From an uncultured Dorea sp. (GTDB taxonomy: Bacteria > Bacillota > Clostridia > Lachnospirales > Lachnospiraceae): 64,000 bases of DNA. Location of the stretch: NCBI GenBank assembly GCA_910584095.1, contig CAJTYU010000002.1, positions 101,531-165,530 of the forward strand. The letters run 5' to 3'. The notes under the pieces are model-generated. The model did no database searches. It had not been told where the DNA came from and was given only the letters and a program-made list of their open reading frames with translations. The position numbers were made by a program, and so were the translations under genes. Positions 8,029 through 16,654 of this stretch are shown piece after piece. The stretch's first letter is position 1. Each line of letters begins with the position of its first letter.

Positions 8029-8241
8029 ATGGGAATGATAATTGAGAAAATGCAGGAATTTTGGGACAGCTTGGATACGGAGACGGTGGTGAATAAGAAA
8101 GTTCTATTTTTGGAACTTCTGGTGTGCGTATTTGCCGGAGTTTTAGCGGGCATCATAATCAGTCCGAAAAAGCGTGTTATGATAGGGTGCTGTAATGGAG
8201 ACTGTATAATAGAAGAGACAGAGCAGGATGAAATAGAGTAG
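8029..8241 (+). CDS. Small single-pass membrane protein of unknown function
   Basis: A 70-residue protein with one predicted helix, KVLFLELLVCVFAGVLAGIIISP at about residues 22-45, then a short tail KKRVMIGCCNGDCIIEETEQDEIE with three cysteines and an acidic end. The ATG at 8029 sits 8 bases after AAAGGAAG; the upstream in-frame ATG at 8023 is too close. The pattern of a short helix followed by SPxKxxxIG and a G/N/C-rich patch recurs in small Lachnospiraceae membrane proteins as far as I can recall, but no function is known. It has its own terminator and is not part of the neighbouring GntR-ABC unit. Confidence 0.65.
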   Translation: MGMIIEKMQEFWDSLDTETVVNKKVLFLELLVCVFAGVLAGIIISPKKRVMIGCCNGDCIIEETEQDEIE

Positions 8242-8257
8242 AATGAAATAGAGTAAA

Positions 8258-8307
8258 AAATGCGGTCATTTGCTTACTTAGTGAAGCTGAAATGACTGCA
8301 TTTTTTT
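8258..8307 (+). terminator. Intrinsic terminator after the small membrane protein
   Basis: AAATGCGGTCATTT pairs with AAATGACTGCATTT (14 pairs with one G-T) and is followed by TTTT. Flanking A and T runs on both sides mean it could work on either strand, but only a plus-strand gene needs it. Confidence 0.85.
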
Positions 8308-8390
8308 GTGATTTATTGGCGGCTGTTCAAGCTTTGCCGACTGGAGCAAAGATTCGGAAGCCCGTCGTTCGGTCTTTGATCCGAGAAAAT

Positions 8391-8439
8391 AAACAGTATA
8401 AAACAGTTGACAACAGTTAAATGCTGTTATATACTGTTT
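8391..8439 (+). promoter_or_regulatory. Promoter and autoregulatory operator of the GntR-ABC operon
   Basis: The promoter is TTGACA (8407-8412), 17 bases, TATACT (8430-8435). It is enclosed by a long inverted repeat: AAACAGTATAAAACAG (8391-8406) and CTGTTATATACTGTTT (8424-8439), 16 positions with one mismatch. The right arm covers the -10 and the -35 lies between the arms, so a bound dimeric repressor would exclude RNA polymerase. The adjacent gene encodes a GntR protein, making it the likely ligand. Confidence 0.75.
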
Positions 8440-8458
8440 GTATCGAAAGGGTGATGAA

Positions 8459-8830
8459 ATGAAGATTATTATTAACAATTCTTCCATGCAGCCAATTTAT
8501 GAACAGATCGTAACACAGTTCAAGGCGGCGATTATGAAGGGAGAATTGAAGGAGGAAGAGATGCTTCCCTCTGTCCGGAGCCTTGCGAAAGAGCTGAAGG
8601 TCAGCGCGCTGACAGTGAAGAAATCCTACGATGCATTAGAGGAAGAAGGGTTCATACTTACGGTACATGGCAAGGGCAGTTTTGTGACATGCGCCAGTCA
8701 GGAGCTGATGATGGAGGAAAAACGCAAAGAAGTGGAAGCCGATCTGGAGGAGGCCATCCGGAAAGGCAGAAGCTTAGGGATGAGTAATCAGGAAATTACA
8801 GATGTATTTATGATTGTTTTGGAGGATTAG
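8459..8830 (+). CDS. GntR-family (YtrA type) transcriptional repressor
   Basis: A 123-residue regulator: N-terminal winged HTH (QPIYEQIVTQFKAAIMKGEL, then LPSVRSLAKELKVSALTVKKSYDALEEEGFI) and only a short ~45-residue C-terminal helical tail instead of an effector-binding domain. That architecture defines the YtrA subfamily, which typically represses a co-transcribed ABC exporter. The ATG at 8459 is chosen because AAAGGGTGATG precedes it; translation from the promoter-overlapping codon at 8438 is impossible. The stop is 3 bases before the ATPase start, so the three genes form one operon with autoregulation through the 16-bp dyad. Confidence 0.92.
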   Translation: MKIIINNSSMQPIYEQIVTQFKAAIMKGELKEEEMLPSVRSLAKELKVSALTVKKSYDALEEEGFILTVHGKGSFVTCASQELMMEEKRKEVEADLEEAIRKGRSLGMSNQEITDVFMIVLED

Positions 8831-8833
8831 AAG

Positions 8834-9682
8834 ATGATTGTACTAGAACAGGTGAAGAAAAACTATCAGGATTTTACACTGGATTGTTCGCTGGAGGTTC
8901 CGGAAGGCTGCGTTACTGGGCTGGTGGGGCGAAACGGCGCCGGAAAGAGCACTGCGTTTAAGGCGGCTCTCGGACTGATCGGTATAGACGGCGGAAGCGC
9001 GCGGGTCTTCGGAAAGCCGGCCGCAGAACTTACGAAGGCTGACAGGGAGCAGATGGGGGTGGTTTTATCAAATGCCGGCTTCAGCGAATATCTGAAGGTG
9101 CGGGATCTTGTGCCGGTATTGAGGAATATGTACCATTCCTTTGACGAGGCGGGATTTCTTAAGAAATGCGGCAAACTCAGGATTCCACTGGATAAGCAGA
9201 TGAAGGATTTTTCTACCGGCATGCGGCAGAAACTGCAGATTACCGCAGCCCTTTCCCATAAGGCAAGGCTGCTGATTTTAGACGAGCCTACGGCGGGACT
9301 TGATGTGGTGACCAGAGAGTTTCTTTTAGATATGCTTCGGGAATACATGGAGCGGGAGGGCAGATCGATCCTGATCAGCTCTCATATTTCTACCGATCTT
9401 GAGTCCTTCTGCGACGATATTTACCTGATTGACGACGGAAAGATTGTCCTGCATGAGGATACGGATATTCTGCTCAGCAGCTATGGGATACTGAAAGTGA
9501 CGCCGGAGCAGTATGAGAAACTGGATAAGCGCTATCTGCTGTCGGAGAAAAAAGAGGATTACGGATACCGCTGTCTGACTAGCGAGAAGAGATTTTATCA
9601 GGAAAATTATCCGGATGCGGTGGTTGAAAACGGCGGGATTGATGAACTGATTCTGATGAGAGAAGGGGGATGGGACAGATGA
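8834..9682 (+). CDS. ABC transporter ATP-binding protein (exporter)
   Basis: A 282-residue nucleotide-binding subunit that drives the membrane partner encoded next. Walker A is GRNGAGKST (residues 32-40), the signature is FSTGMRQKLQI near 127, and Walker B is LLILDEPTAGLD near 147, followed by the switch His in LISSHISTDLE. The C-terminal 70 residues are a family-variable extension. The gene starts 3 bases after the GntR stop and its stop overlaps the next ATG (ATGA). YtrA-type cassettes of this kind respond to cell-envelope antibiotics in other Firmicutes; the substrate here is unknown. Confidence 0.93.
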   Translation: MIVLEQVKKNYQDFTLDCSLEVPEGCVTGLVGRNGAGKSTAFKAALGLIGIDGGSARVFGKPAAELTKADREQMGVVLSNAGFSEYLKVRDLVPVLRNMYHSFDEAGFLKKCGKLRIPLDKQMKDFSTGMRQKLQITAALSHKARLLILDEPTAGLDVVTREFLLDMLREYMEREGRSILISSHISTDLESFCDDIYLIDDGKIVLHEDTDILLSSYGILKVTPEQYEKLDKRYLLSEKKEDYGYRCLTSEKRFYQENYPDAVVENGGIDELILMREGGWDR

Positions 9683-10344
9683 AAGCATTGTTAATCAAGG
9701 ATTGGAAATTATTAATGAGCCAAAAGCAGTTTTTTTTGGTAACTGTGGTAATCGTAGGAGTTTTTTTATTCACATCCGAAAATCTGGCGTTTGTGGTGAG
9801 TTATGCCACGATCATGTATACAATATTTACCATCAGTACGATCAGTTATGATGATTACCATAATGGAATGAGTTTCCTTATGACGCTGCCGATAAGCAGA
9901 AAGGATTATGTGGCGGAGAAATATACCTTTGGCATTTTTATGGGCGGCGGGACGGCGGCTGTTGTGATTGGCGCTGCCGCGGCGGTATGTAAGGTAAGGA
10001 ATATCGGCATTTCGGTGGAGGAGCTTTTGATATCCGTTATGACGGCGATACTTGTGTCTATGTTTTTTCTCTCTTTTACCATTCCCATCCAGCTCAAATT
10101 CGGAGCGGAAAAAGGCAGGATGGCGTTGATGGCGGTTTCTATGGTGTGTTTTGTGCTGATCATGGGAGGCGCGGCTCTTGCGAAACGAATGGGGTGGAAA
10201 GGAGGAGAACTGGGGGAGCTGTTTGGCAAGATCGACAAAGCGCCTTTGGGAATAATAATTGGTGGGATTGGAGCCGGGTGCGTCTGCATTCTTCTGGTAT
10301 CGGCGTTCCTTTCCCTGAGAGTTTTGAGAAAGCGGGAATTTTAG
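9679..10344 (+). CDS. ABC-2 type membrane permease
   Basis: A 221-residue membrane partner of the preceding ATPase with about six hydrophobic segments (for example FFLVTVVIVGVFLF, ILVSMFFLSFTIPIQL, MALMAVSMVCFVLIMGGAAL and LGIIIGGIGAGCVCILLVSAFLSL). The N-terminal MKALLIKDWKLLMSQKQFF and SISYDDYHNGMSFLMTLPISRKDYVAEKY match the ABC-2 permease family, in which the latter loop contacts the ATPase. The ATG at 9679 overlaps the ATPase stop; AGAAGGGGGA is 9 bases upstream. Confidence 0.85.
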   Translation: MKALLIKDWKLLMSQKQFFLVTVVIVGVFLFTSENLAFVVSYATIMYTIFTISTISYDDYHNGMSFLMTLPISRKDYVAEKYTFGIFMGGGTAAVVIGAAAAVCKVRNIGISVEELLISVMTAILVSMFFLSFTIPIQLKFGAEKGRMALMAVSMVCFVLIMGGAALAKRMGWKGGELGELFGKIDKAPLGIIIGGIGAGCVCILLVSAFLSLRVLRKREF

Positions 10345-10399
10345 GCGGACCGATATCCGTGGGACAAAAAACATAAGGAAACCAAAGAGGATAGAACTG

Positions 10400-10432
10400 C
10401 CGGGTGAAACGCTAATTTAGCGTTCCACCCGG
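10400..10432. terminator. Bidirectional terminator between ABC permease and tetR
   Basis: CCGGGTG plus AACGCT pairs with AGCGTT plus CACCCGG around an AATTT loop, with one mismatch. The hairpin overlaps the last codons of the convergent tetR gene. T-rich sequence follows only weakly on each side. Confidence 0.55.
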
Positions 10433-11019
10433 TGGCTTTCAATGATCAGTCTTACCGTCCGGTATAAAAAGGGCTTGTATTCATCAATGGGTACAGGCTC
10501 TTTGTATAGGATGGAATTGTATCCCGCGGATCCGGCAAGCTCTACGATCGTAAAGAGCATGACGTCTACGTCCTCATACTCATATTCATCCATTGCGACA
10601 ATCTGGAGAAACCGCTCGTAAATCTCGTCGTCAGAGTCCTTTCCGGTGATCAGCGTAGAGCGCAGCGCGCCCATCACCAGATTCTTGGATATAAAATTCA
10701 GCAGCGGCAGGTCTTTTACAAGCACGTCTATGATGTGGTTGATGATGAATATCAACTGATTCTCAAGCCCGGTTATCTGCCGGGCAAGCATTTCCTTTCC
10801 GGCATTGTCAAACAGCTCGCGGGTTTTGTGGGCGACCAGGTTATTTTTGATATCGTATTTATCCTTAAAATACAGATAGAAGGTGCCCTTGGCAACGCCC
10901 GCCCGCTTTACGATATCTGAAATAGCCGTCGACTGAATGCCTTTTGTGGTAAACAAGTCATAGGCGGTATTTAGAAGGGCGTCCCGTTTCTGTCTTTTGT
11001 TCTCATCAATTTTTCCCAT
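10417..11019 (-). CDS. TetR-family repressor of the MMPL operon
   Basis: A 200-residue TetR regulator: N-terminal HTH (AISDIVKRAGVAKGTFYLYFKDKYDI, residues ~33-58) followed by an all-helical ligand domain. The ATG at 11019 follows AAGGAG by about 7 bases on the minus strand; a GTG at 11028 directly abuts that ribosome-binding site and is rejected. The gene is divergent from a large MMPL transporter, and the intergenic DNA holds three copies of a short palindrome, two near its own promoter or the target promoter. It is therefore probably an autoregulated repressor that releases on binding an exported amphipathic compound; the ligand is unknown. Confidence 0.92.
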   Translation of the reverse strand: MGKIDENKRQKRDALLNTAYDLFTTKGIQSTAISDIVKRAGVAKGTFYLYFKDKYDIKNNLVAHKTRELFDNAGKEMLARQITGLENQLIFIINHIIDVLVKDLPLLNFISKNLVMGALRSTLITGKDSDDEIYERFLQIVAMDEYEYEDVDVMLFTIVELAGSAGYNSILYKEPVPIDEYKPFLYRTVRLIIESHRVER

Positions 11020-11086
11020 AATACCCACTCCTTATTTGTACATTATAACGTGTTTTTTTGAAAATACAAGGGAAATGAATAAAAAT

Positions 11087-11175
11087 TGACTAAAAGTCAT
11101 AAATTTTGATAAAAGGCATTGACTAATGGTCATTTTTGATGTATAGTGCTGAATGTAATAAATGACTGTTAGTCA
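11087..11175 (+). promoter_or_regulatory. MMPL operon promoter with three TetR operator copies
   Basis: Three 13-bp sites of the form TGACTnnnAGTCA: TGACTAAAAGTCA (11087-11099), TGACTAATGGTCA (11120-11132, one arm base changed) and TGACTGTTAGTCA (11163-11175). The promoter for the MMPL gene is TTGACT (11119-11124), 17 bases, TATAGT (11142-11147), so site 2 covers the -35 and site 3 lies downstream of the start. A minus-strand promoter for tetR has its -10 (TATAAT) at 11042-11047. Confidence 0.8.
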
Positions 11176-11199
11176 TAATTTAAAAAGGAGTTGAAGTAA

Positions 11200-13323
11200 A
11201 TGGTTAAACTGGGAAAGAAAATTGTAAAGTACAGGGCGGCCATTCTGATTGTGAGCTTCCTGCTGCTGATCCCTTCGGCGCTGGGATATCTGAACACCAG
11301 AATCAATTATGACGTCCTTACTTATCTGCCGGAGGATATCGAGACCATGCAGGGACAGGACATTATGGTGGAGGATTTTGGAACGGGGGCATTCTCCATG
11401 CTGATCGTGGACGGCATGAAGGATAAGGACGTGTCGGAGCTGAAGAAACAGATCGAAGAGGTAGAACATGTTTCGAAGGTGCTCTGGTATGATTCGGCGG
11501 CGGATATTTCCGTCCCCCAGAGTATGCTGCCGGATAACATATATGAAGTGTTCAATTCAGACACGGGTACGATGATGGCGGTATTCTTTGATGAGTCTAC
11601 CTCCTCGGACGGAACCATGGGCGCGATTACAGAGATCCGGAAACTTTCCGGGAAGCAGTGCTTCATCAGCGGCATGTCGGCCATTGTAACAGATACCAAG
11701 GAGCTGGCGGAAAGCGAGACTCCGATCTATGTGCTGATCGCGGTTCTCCTATCCTCTATTGTGCTGGGCGTTACGATGGAATCATTGGTGGTGCCGGTTC
11801 TGTTTTTGATCAGCATCGGAATGGCAATTGTATATAATCTGGGAAGCAATTATTTTTTGGGAGAGATTTCCTATATCACAAAGGCGCTGGCGGCCGTGCT
11901 GCAGCTGGGGGTTACCATGGATTATTCCATATTCCTAATGCACAGTTACGACGAGCAGCAGCTTCGATTTGACGGCGATAAGAAGCGGGCCATGGCGCAT
12001 GCTATTTCCCAGACTTTTTCATCAGTGATCGGAAGCTCGGTTACTACGGTCGCAGGATTTATTTCCCTGTGCTTTATGAGTTTTACGCTGGGAAAGGATA
12101 TTGGAGTCGTGATGGCGAAGGGGGTTCTGTTCGGCGTGCTTGCCTGTGTAACCATTCTGCCGTCCATGATCTTATGCTGCGATAAGCTGATTGAGAAGAC
12201 GAAGCACAGGCCGCTCCTTCCGAATATTAATCGGTTATCGGACAGGATGACAAAGAAATATCCGGTGTTTGCCCTGATATTTGTGGTTCTTCTGGTTCCG
12301 GCAGTCTATGGAAATAACCATACCGGAGTTTACTATAATCTGGATGAGACGCTTCCAAAGGAACTTCCCAGTATCATTGCAAATGAGAAGCTGAAGGATG
12401 ATTATGATATGAATACCACCCATATGCTGCTGGTAAATAGTTCGGTTCCCTCCCATGATGTGAGCAGGATGCTTCGGGAGATTGAAAAGGTGGATGGCGT
12501 GAAATGGACTCTTGGCATTGATAAGCTGGCTGGACCAGGGATCCCTTCCGATATGCTTCCGTCAGAGGCGACGAATATGCTGAAAACAGACAAATACCAG
12601 CTGGTCATGATCAACTCCGTATATAAGGTTGCGTCCGAGGAGGTTAACGCGCAGGTGGATGCAATTAACCGGATTACAGAAAGGTATGATAAGGACGCGC
12701 TGCTGGTGGGAGAGGCGCCGCTTACCAAGGATTTGATCGATATTACAGACCATGATTTTAAGATGGTAAGTATCGTATCCATCGGCGTCATTTTCCTAAT
12801 TATCCTGCTGTTGTTCCGCTCTGTCAGCCTTCCGGTTATTCTGGTGGGAGTGATCGAGTTTGCCATATTTGTGAACATGGGAATCCCATTCTATACGGGA
12901 ACCACCCTTCCTTTTGTTGCCTCCATTGTAATCGGAACCATTCAGCTTGGGGCAACGGTGGATTACGCGATCTTGATGACGACCAGATACAGACGTGAAC
13001 GGAGCAGGGGAGCGGGTAAATATGACGCAGTGACGACAGCCCATCAGGCTTCCGCTCAGTCCATCATTGTAAGCGCGCTGAGTTTCTTCGCTGCCACATT
13101 CGGAGTGGGGATGTATTCTAATATCGATATGATCAGTTCGCTGTGTATCCTGATGGCAAGAGGGGCGGTTATCAGTATGCTGGTGGTAGTATTTATCCTT
13201 CCGTCCATGTTTATGATATTTGACAAGGTAATTGTAAAGACCAGCAAGGGCTTCTTACCGAAGGGTGGGAAGAATGAGGATAGCCGGAAAAATAAGCAAT
13301 TTAAAGATAGAGTGCATATATAA
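11200..13323 (+). CDS. MMPL/RND-family transporter
   Basis: A 707-residue integral membrane protein of the MMPL branch of the RND superfamily, with two repeated halves of about 350 residues: one N-terminal helix, an external loop, then five clustered helices, twice (first half: IYVLIAVLLSSIVLGVTMESL through ITKALAAVLQLGVTMDYSIFLMHSYDE; second half: MVSIVSIGVIFLIILLLF through GTIQLGATVDYAILMTTRYRRE). The two GVTMDYSIFL and GATVDYAILM segments hold the acidic residues expected for proton coupling. Proteins of this type export lipids or hydrophobic compounds. It is the first gene after the triple TetR operator and is followed 15 bases later by a secreted repeat protein. Confidence 0.9.
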   Translation: MVKLGKKIVKYRAAILIVSFLLLIPSALGYLNTRINYDVLTYLPEDIETMQGQDIMVEDFGTGAFSMLIVDGMKDKDVSELKKQIEEVEHVSKVLWYDSAADISVPQSMLPDNIYEVFNSDTGTMMAVFFDESTSSDGTMGAITEIRKLSGKQCFISGMSAIVTDTKELAESETPIYVLIAVLLSSIVLGVTMESLVVPVLFLISIGMAIVYNLGSNYFLGEISYITKALAAVLQLGVTMDYSIFLMHSYDEQQLRFDGDKKRAMAHAISQTFSSVIGSSVTTVAGFISLCFMSFTLGKDIGVVMAKGVLFGVLACVTILPSMILCCDKLIEKTKHRPLLPNINRLSDRMTKKYPVFALIFVVLLVPAVYGNNHTGVYYNLDETLPKELPSIIANEKLKDDYDMNTTHMLLVNSSVPSHDVSRMLREIEKVDGVKWTLGIDKLAGPGIPSDMLPSEATNMLKTDKYQLVMINSVYKVASEEVNAQVDAINRITERYDKDALLVGEAPLTKDLIDITDHDFKMVSIVSIGVIFLIILLLFRSVSLPVILVGVIEFAIFVNMGIPFYTGTTLPFVASIVIGTIQLGATVDYAILMTTRYRRERSRGAGKYDAVTTAHQASAQSIIVSALSFFAATFGVGMYSNIDMISSLCILMARGAVISMLVVVFILPSMFMIFDKVIVKTSKGFLPKGGKNEDSRKNKQFKDRVHI

Positions 13324-13338
13324 CAAGGAGGTATTGCA

Positions 13339-15630
13339 ATGAATAAAAATGATAAGAGCATGAGAGTTATGGCGGCGGCAATGGCGGCGGCGATTACGGC
13401 GGGGCTGGCTGGAACCTGTGGTTATCAGCAGAGCGCGGTCACTGCAAAGGCGTCGGATATCAGTACGGAGGAGCTTCAGGAGGTGGCCGAGACCGCTCTG
13501 GATACAGAGGGCGCTGAGCCGGAAAATGAGGAAGAAACACAAAAAACGGCAGAGGAAGTCCTAAAAGCAGAGAAAGAACAGGGAGCAAAAAAAGAGGAGT
13601 CGGTCTATGTTAAGACGGATTCCGCCGGAAATGTGAAGAATACAACGGTTACAGAATGGATTAAAAATCCCGGAAACGGCAGGCTGTCCGATGTATCCGA
13701 GCTGGAGGATATCGAGAATATTAAGGGGGATGAGATCTATCAGGTATCCGCGGACGCGGGGATTGCATGGGAGTCCGAGGGCAATGACATTTACTATCAG
13801 GGAACCACGGGAAAGGAGCTTCCGGTAGGGGTGAAGATCAGCTATAAGTTAAATGGAAAAGAGATCAGCGCAAAGGAGCTGAAGGGGAAAGACGGCAAGG
13901 CCGAGATCCGCGTCCAGTATAGCAATCAGTCCAAAACTATGGTGGATATTGGCGGAGAGAAAGAAGAGATGTTTACGCCTTTTACAATGATCACGGCGAT
14001 GATGCTCCCCACGGACGAATACCAGAATGTAGAGATCGACCATGGCAGGGTGCTGTCCGATGCAGATAAACAGATTGTAGTGGGGCTTGGTTTTCCGGGC
14101 ATTGGCGAGAACTTAAAGCTTGCGGAGGGAGATCTGGATTTTGACCTTCCGGAGGAGGTAACGATTACGGCAGATGTGAAGAATGCTTCCGTGGGACCGA
14201 CAATCACCGTGGCGTCTACCGATTTCCTACAAGATCTGGAGCTTGACGGTATGGATGATTTTGACGATTTGAACGATTCCATTGAGGAGTTAAAGGACGC
14301 AGCCAATCAGTTGGCGGACGGTTCGAAGGAAGCGGCCGATGGTGCGGGAGACCTTGCGGAGGGAGCCGGAACTTTGGCCGGCGGCACAGGAACCTTACAG
14401 AATGGTGCGGGAGACCTTGCCGGCGGTACGGGAACTCTGAAGGATGGAGCAAGAGACCTTGCAAACGGCGCGGGAACCCTGAAGACGGGCATTGATACGC
14501 TGAATAGTAAATCAGGGGAGCTGATTGCAGGAGTTCAGTCACTAAGTAATGGAATTACCAGCTATACGCAGGGGGTAGACCAATTGTCAGGCGGAATGAA
14601 TACGCTGGCAGAAGGAGGAACGCAGATAAAAGACGGAGCGGACCTGCTTCAGAATAAATTAGTAGATGCCGCCAATGCACTGGGGGCTTCCAATCCCTAT
14701 ACAAGCGTGGTAAATGAGGCGGAAAATATCAGTAATTCATTGTATGGGCTGGAGAATACGATTCAGAATATCTCCGCACAGGCTCAGGTGGTGGATAACG
14801 GAGGCGCTTTGGTTCAGTGTAATACGGCCGGACTGGAAGAATATCTTGCGGCGGTACTAAGCGATCCGGCAGCCGCCGGTGATGTGGCGTCACAGATCCA
14901 GCAGTATTTTTCGGCATCCAGTGATAACAGCGCCGCGGCCGTTGCGGAGGTAACAGGGGAAGACGAGGCGCTGGCACAGGTTCAGGCTATTCAGAGTATG
15001 GCGCAAGAGATGAAGACGAATGCGAATACAGGAAGCAGTCGGATTTCTGCCGCGCAGACTGTGTTCTGGGGAGACGGCAGTACGAATCCTGGTTTGGTAG
15101 GACTAAGCCAGATGGTTGCAGAAGGTGCCGGTCAGTTAAATGGCGGAATTGCTCTGGTGCAGGGAAAAGTAGGCGAACTTCAAAGCTATAACAGCGCTCT
15201 TTCCGGCGGCGCGGCAGAGCTTCTTCAGGGGGGACAGGAGCTTTCCGGAGGAGTGGGCCGGCTTGCGGCCGGAGCAGACGCATTAAATACGGGAGCGGGA
15301 ACCCTTGCAGAGGGAGCCGTTACCTTAAACAGCGGAGCAGGAACCCTTCTTGAGGGAGTGCGCACGCTGAATGACGGAGCCAGAGCGCTCTCGGACGGCG
15401 CGGATGCCCTTGCGGACGGAAACAGGAAGCTTGCAGACGGAATGGCAGAGTATAAGACGGAGGCTATTGATAAGCTGACGGATTTATTTGACGGAGACAT
15501 CGCCAAAGCGAAAGACAGATTAAAGGCAATGGCGGATCTTGGAAAAGAGTATCAGTCCTTTGCGGGCATTTCTTCTGAAATGAGCGGAAGCACCAAATTT
15601 ATCATTGAGACAGAGGGCGTCAGCGAATAA
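13339..15630 (+). CDS. Large secreted repeat protein (YhgE/Pip-like LxxG repeats)
   Basis: A 763-residue protein with an N-terminal signal-like stretch (MRVMAAAMAAAITAGLAGTCG) and, from about residue 320, long runs of a seven-residue unit of the form GAxxLAx, for example DGAGDLAEGAGTLAGGTGTL and EGAVTLNSGAGTLLEGV. Two repeat blocks (about 325-430 and 615-710) flank a helical, Gln/Ala-rich middle. Such repeats occur in the extracellular part of YhgE/Pip proteins and form long helical stalks, but this protein lacks the usual membrane segments and ends FIIETEGVSE. It follows the MMPL gene in the same operon and probably acts outside the membrane as its partner. The exact role is unknown. Confidence 0.75.
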   Translation: MNKNDKSMRVMAAAMAAAITAGLAGTCGYQQSAVTAKASDISTEELQEVAETALDTEGAEPENEEETQKTAEEVLKAEKEQGAKKEESVYVKTDSAGNVKNTTVTEWIKNPGNGRLSDVSELEDIENIKGDEIYQVSADAGIAWESEGNDIYYQGTTGKELPVGVKISYKLNGKEISAKELKGKDGKAEIRVQYSNQSKTMVDIGGEKEEMFTPFTMITAMMLPTDEYQNVEIDHGRVLSDADKQIVVGLGFPGIGENLKLAEGDLDFDLPEEVTITADVKNASVGPTITVASTDFLQDLELDGMDDFDDLNDSIEELKDAANQLADGSKEAADGAGDLAEGAGTLAGGTGTLQNGAGDLAGGTGTLKDGARDLANGAGTLKTGIDTLNSKSGELIAGVQSLSNGITSYTQGVDQLSGGMNTLAEGGTQIKDGADLLQNKLVDAANALGASNPYTSVVNEAENISNSLYGLENTIQNISAQAQVVDNGGALVQCNTAGLEEYLAAVLSDPAAAGDVASQIQQYFSASSDNSAAAVAEVTGEDEALAQVQAIQSMAQEMKTNANTGSSRISAAQTVFWGDGSTNPGLVGLSQMVAEGAGQLNGGIALVQGKVGELQSYNSALSGGAAELLQGGQELSGGVGRLAAGADALNTGAGTLAEGAVTLNSGAGTLLEGVRTLNDGARALSDGADALADGNRKLADGMAEYKTEAIDKLTDLFDGDIAKAKDRLKAMADLGKEYQSFAGISSEMSGSTKFIIETEGVSE

Positions 15631-15696
15631 CGCTACTACAACGAATAGTAAGTAATTGGCGGTTTGGCTTGTCTATTTTCCTGACAGCGCCGCTCC

Positions 15697-15766
15697 AAAC
15701 AGGAACCCTTAAGACTTGTTAGAAAACAGATTTCAAACAGGTTCTGGAGGGATTCCTGTTTTTTTG
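15697..15766 (+). terminator. Terminator-like hairpin after the MMPL operon
   Basis: AACAGGAACCC and GGGATTCCTGTT pair with a one-base bulge around a long (about 40-base) loop and are followed by a run of T. The long loop makes it less certain than its neighbours. Confidence 0.55.
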
Positions 15767-15816
15767 TTATACTAATGAAAAATAAGAGAAAGTTGTAGAA
15801 ACGCGGGGGTGAGGGA

Positions 15817-16599
15817 ATGGAAGCATATACGGGCTTTGCAGAGGTATATGATATGTTTATGGATAACGTGCCCTATGAAGAATGGGCGGATTATCTGTGC
15901 GGGATTCTTCGGGAGTATGGTATCCGGGACGGCTTGGTGCTGGAGCTGGGCTGCGGGACTGGCAGCCTTACAACTCTGCTTGCAGAAAAAGGCTACGACA
16001 TGACCGGGGTGGACGCTTCTCCGGAGATGCTTGAGATTGCCATGGATAAGAAGAGGGCGGCTGGATATGATATTTTGTATCTGCTCCAGGATATGAGGGA
16101 GTTTGAGCTTTACGGAACAGTCCGGGCTGTGGTGAGCGTCTGCGACAGTGTGAATTACGTGACGGAGCCTGACGAGCTGGAGCAGGTATTTCGTCTGGTA
16201 AATAATTATTTGGACCCTTTCGGAATCTTTGTATTAGATTTTAATACAGAATATAAATACCGGGAGCTTTTGGGAGACCAGACAATCGCGGAGGACAGGG
16301 AAGAGAGCAGTTTTATCTGGGATAATTACTATGATGAGGAGGAGAGGATCAACGAATATGAACTGACTCTTTTTATCAGGGAGGAAGACGGCAGATATGG
16401 GAAATATCAGGAGACACATTTTCAGAGGGCGTATACATTGGAGGAAATTCAGGCTCTCCTAGAAAAAGCGGGGATGGAATTTGTAACGGCATACGACGCC
16501 TATACGAAAGAGCCGCCCCATGAAAGGAGCGAACGAATCAGCGTTGTGGCAAGAGAAAAGGGGAAGTCTCATTTGGAAGCAGAAGTTGTACTTTCGTAA
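15817..16599 (+). CDS. Class I SAM-dependent methyltransferase
   Basis: A 260-residue methyltransferase with motif I VLELGCGTGSLTTLLAEKGY at residues ~42-61, motif II acidic D in TGVDASPEMLEIA, and a motif-IV region VVSVCDSVNYV. The C-terminal part (ERINEYELTLFIREEDGRYGKYQETHFQRAYTLEEIQALLEKAG) matches small-molecule or ubiquinone/UbiE-like methyltransferases, but the acceptor is not predictable. It is followed 55 bases later by hslO and nadE, with no terminator between, so it may be the first gene of that transcript. Confidence 0.85.
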   Translation: MEAYTGFAEVYDMFMDNVPYEEWADYLCGILREYGIRDGLVLELGCGTGSLTTLLAEKGYDMTGVDASPEMLEIAMDKKRAAGYDILYLLQDMREFELYGTVRAVVSVCDSVNYVTEPDELEQVFRLVNNYLDPFGIFVLDFNTEYKYRELLGDQTIAEDREESSFIWDNYYDEEERINEYELTLFIREEDGRYGKYQETHFQRAYTLEEIQALLEKAGMEFVTAYDAYTKEPPHERSERISVVAREKGKSHLEAEVVLS

Positions 16600-16654
16600 A
16601 AAAAGAGCTATAATAGGAAAAATGCTGCAAGTCAAATGAAAGGAAATGGAATAG

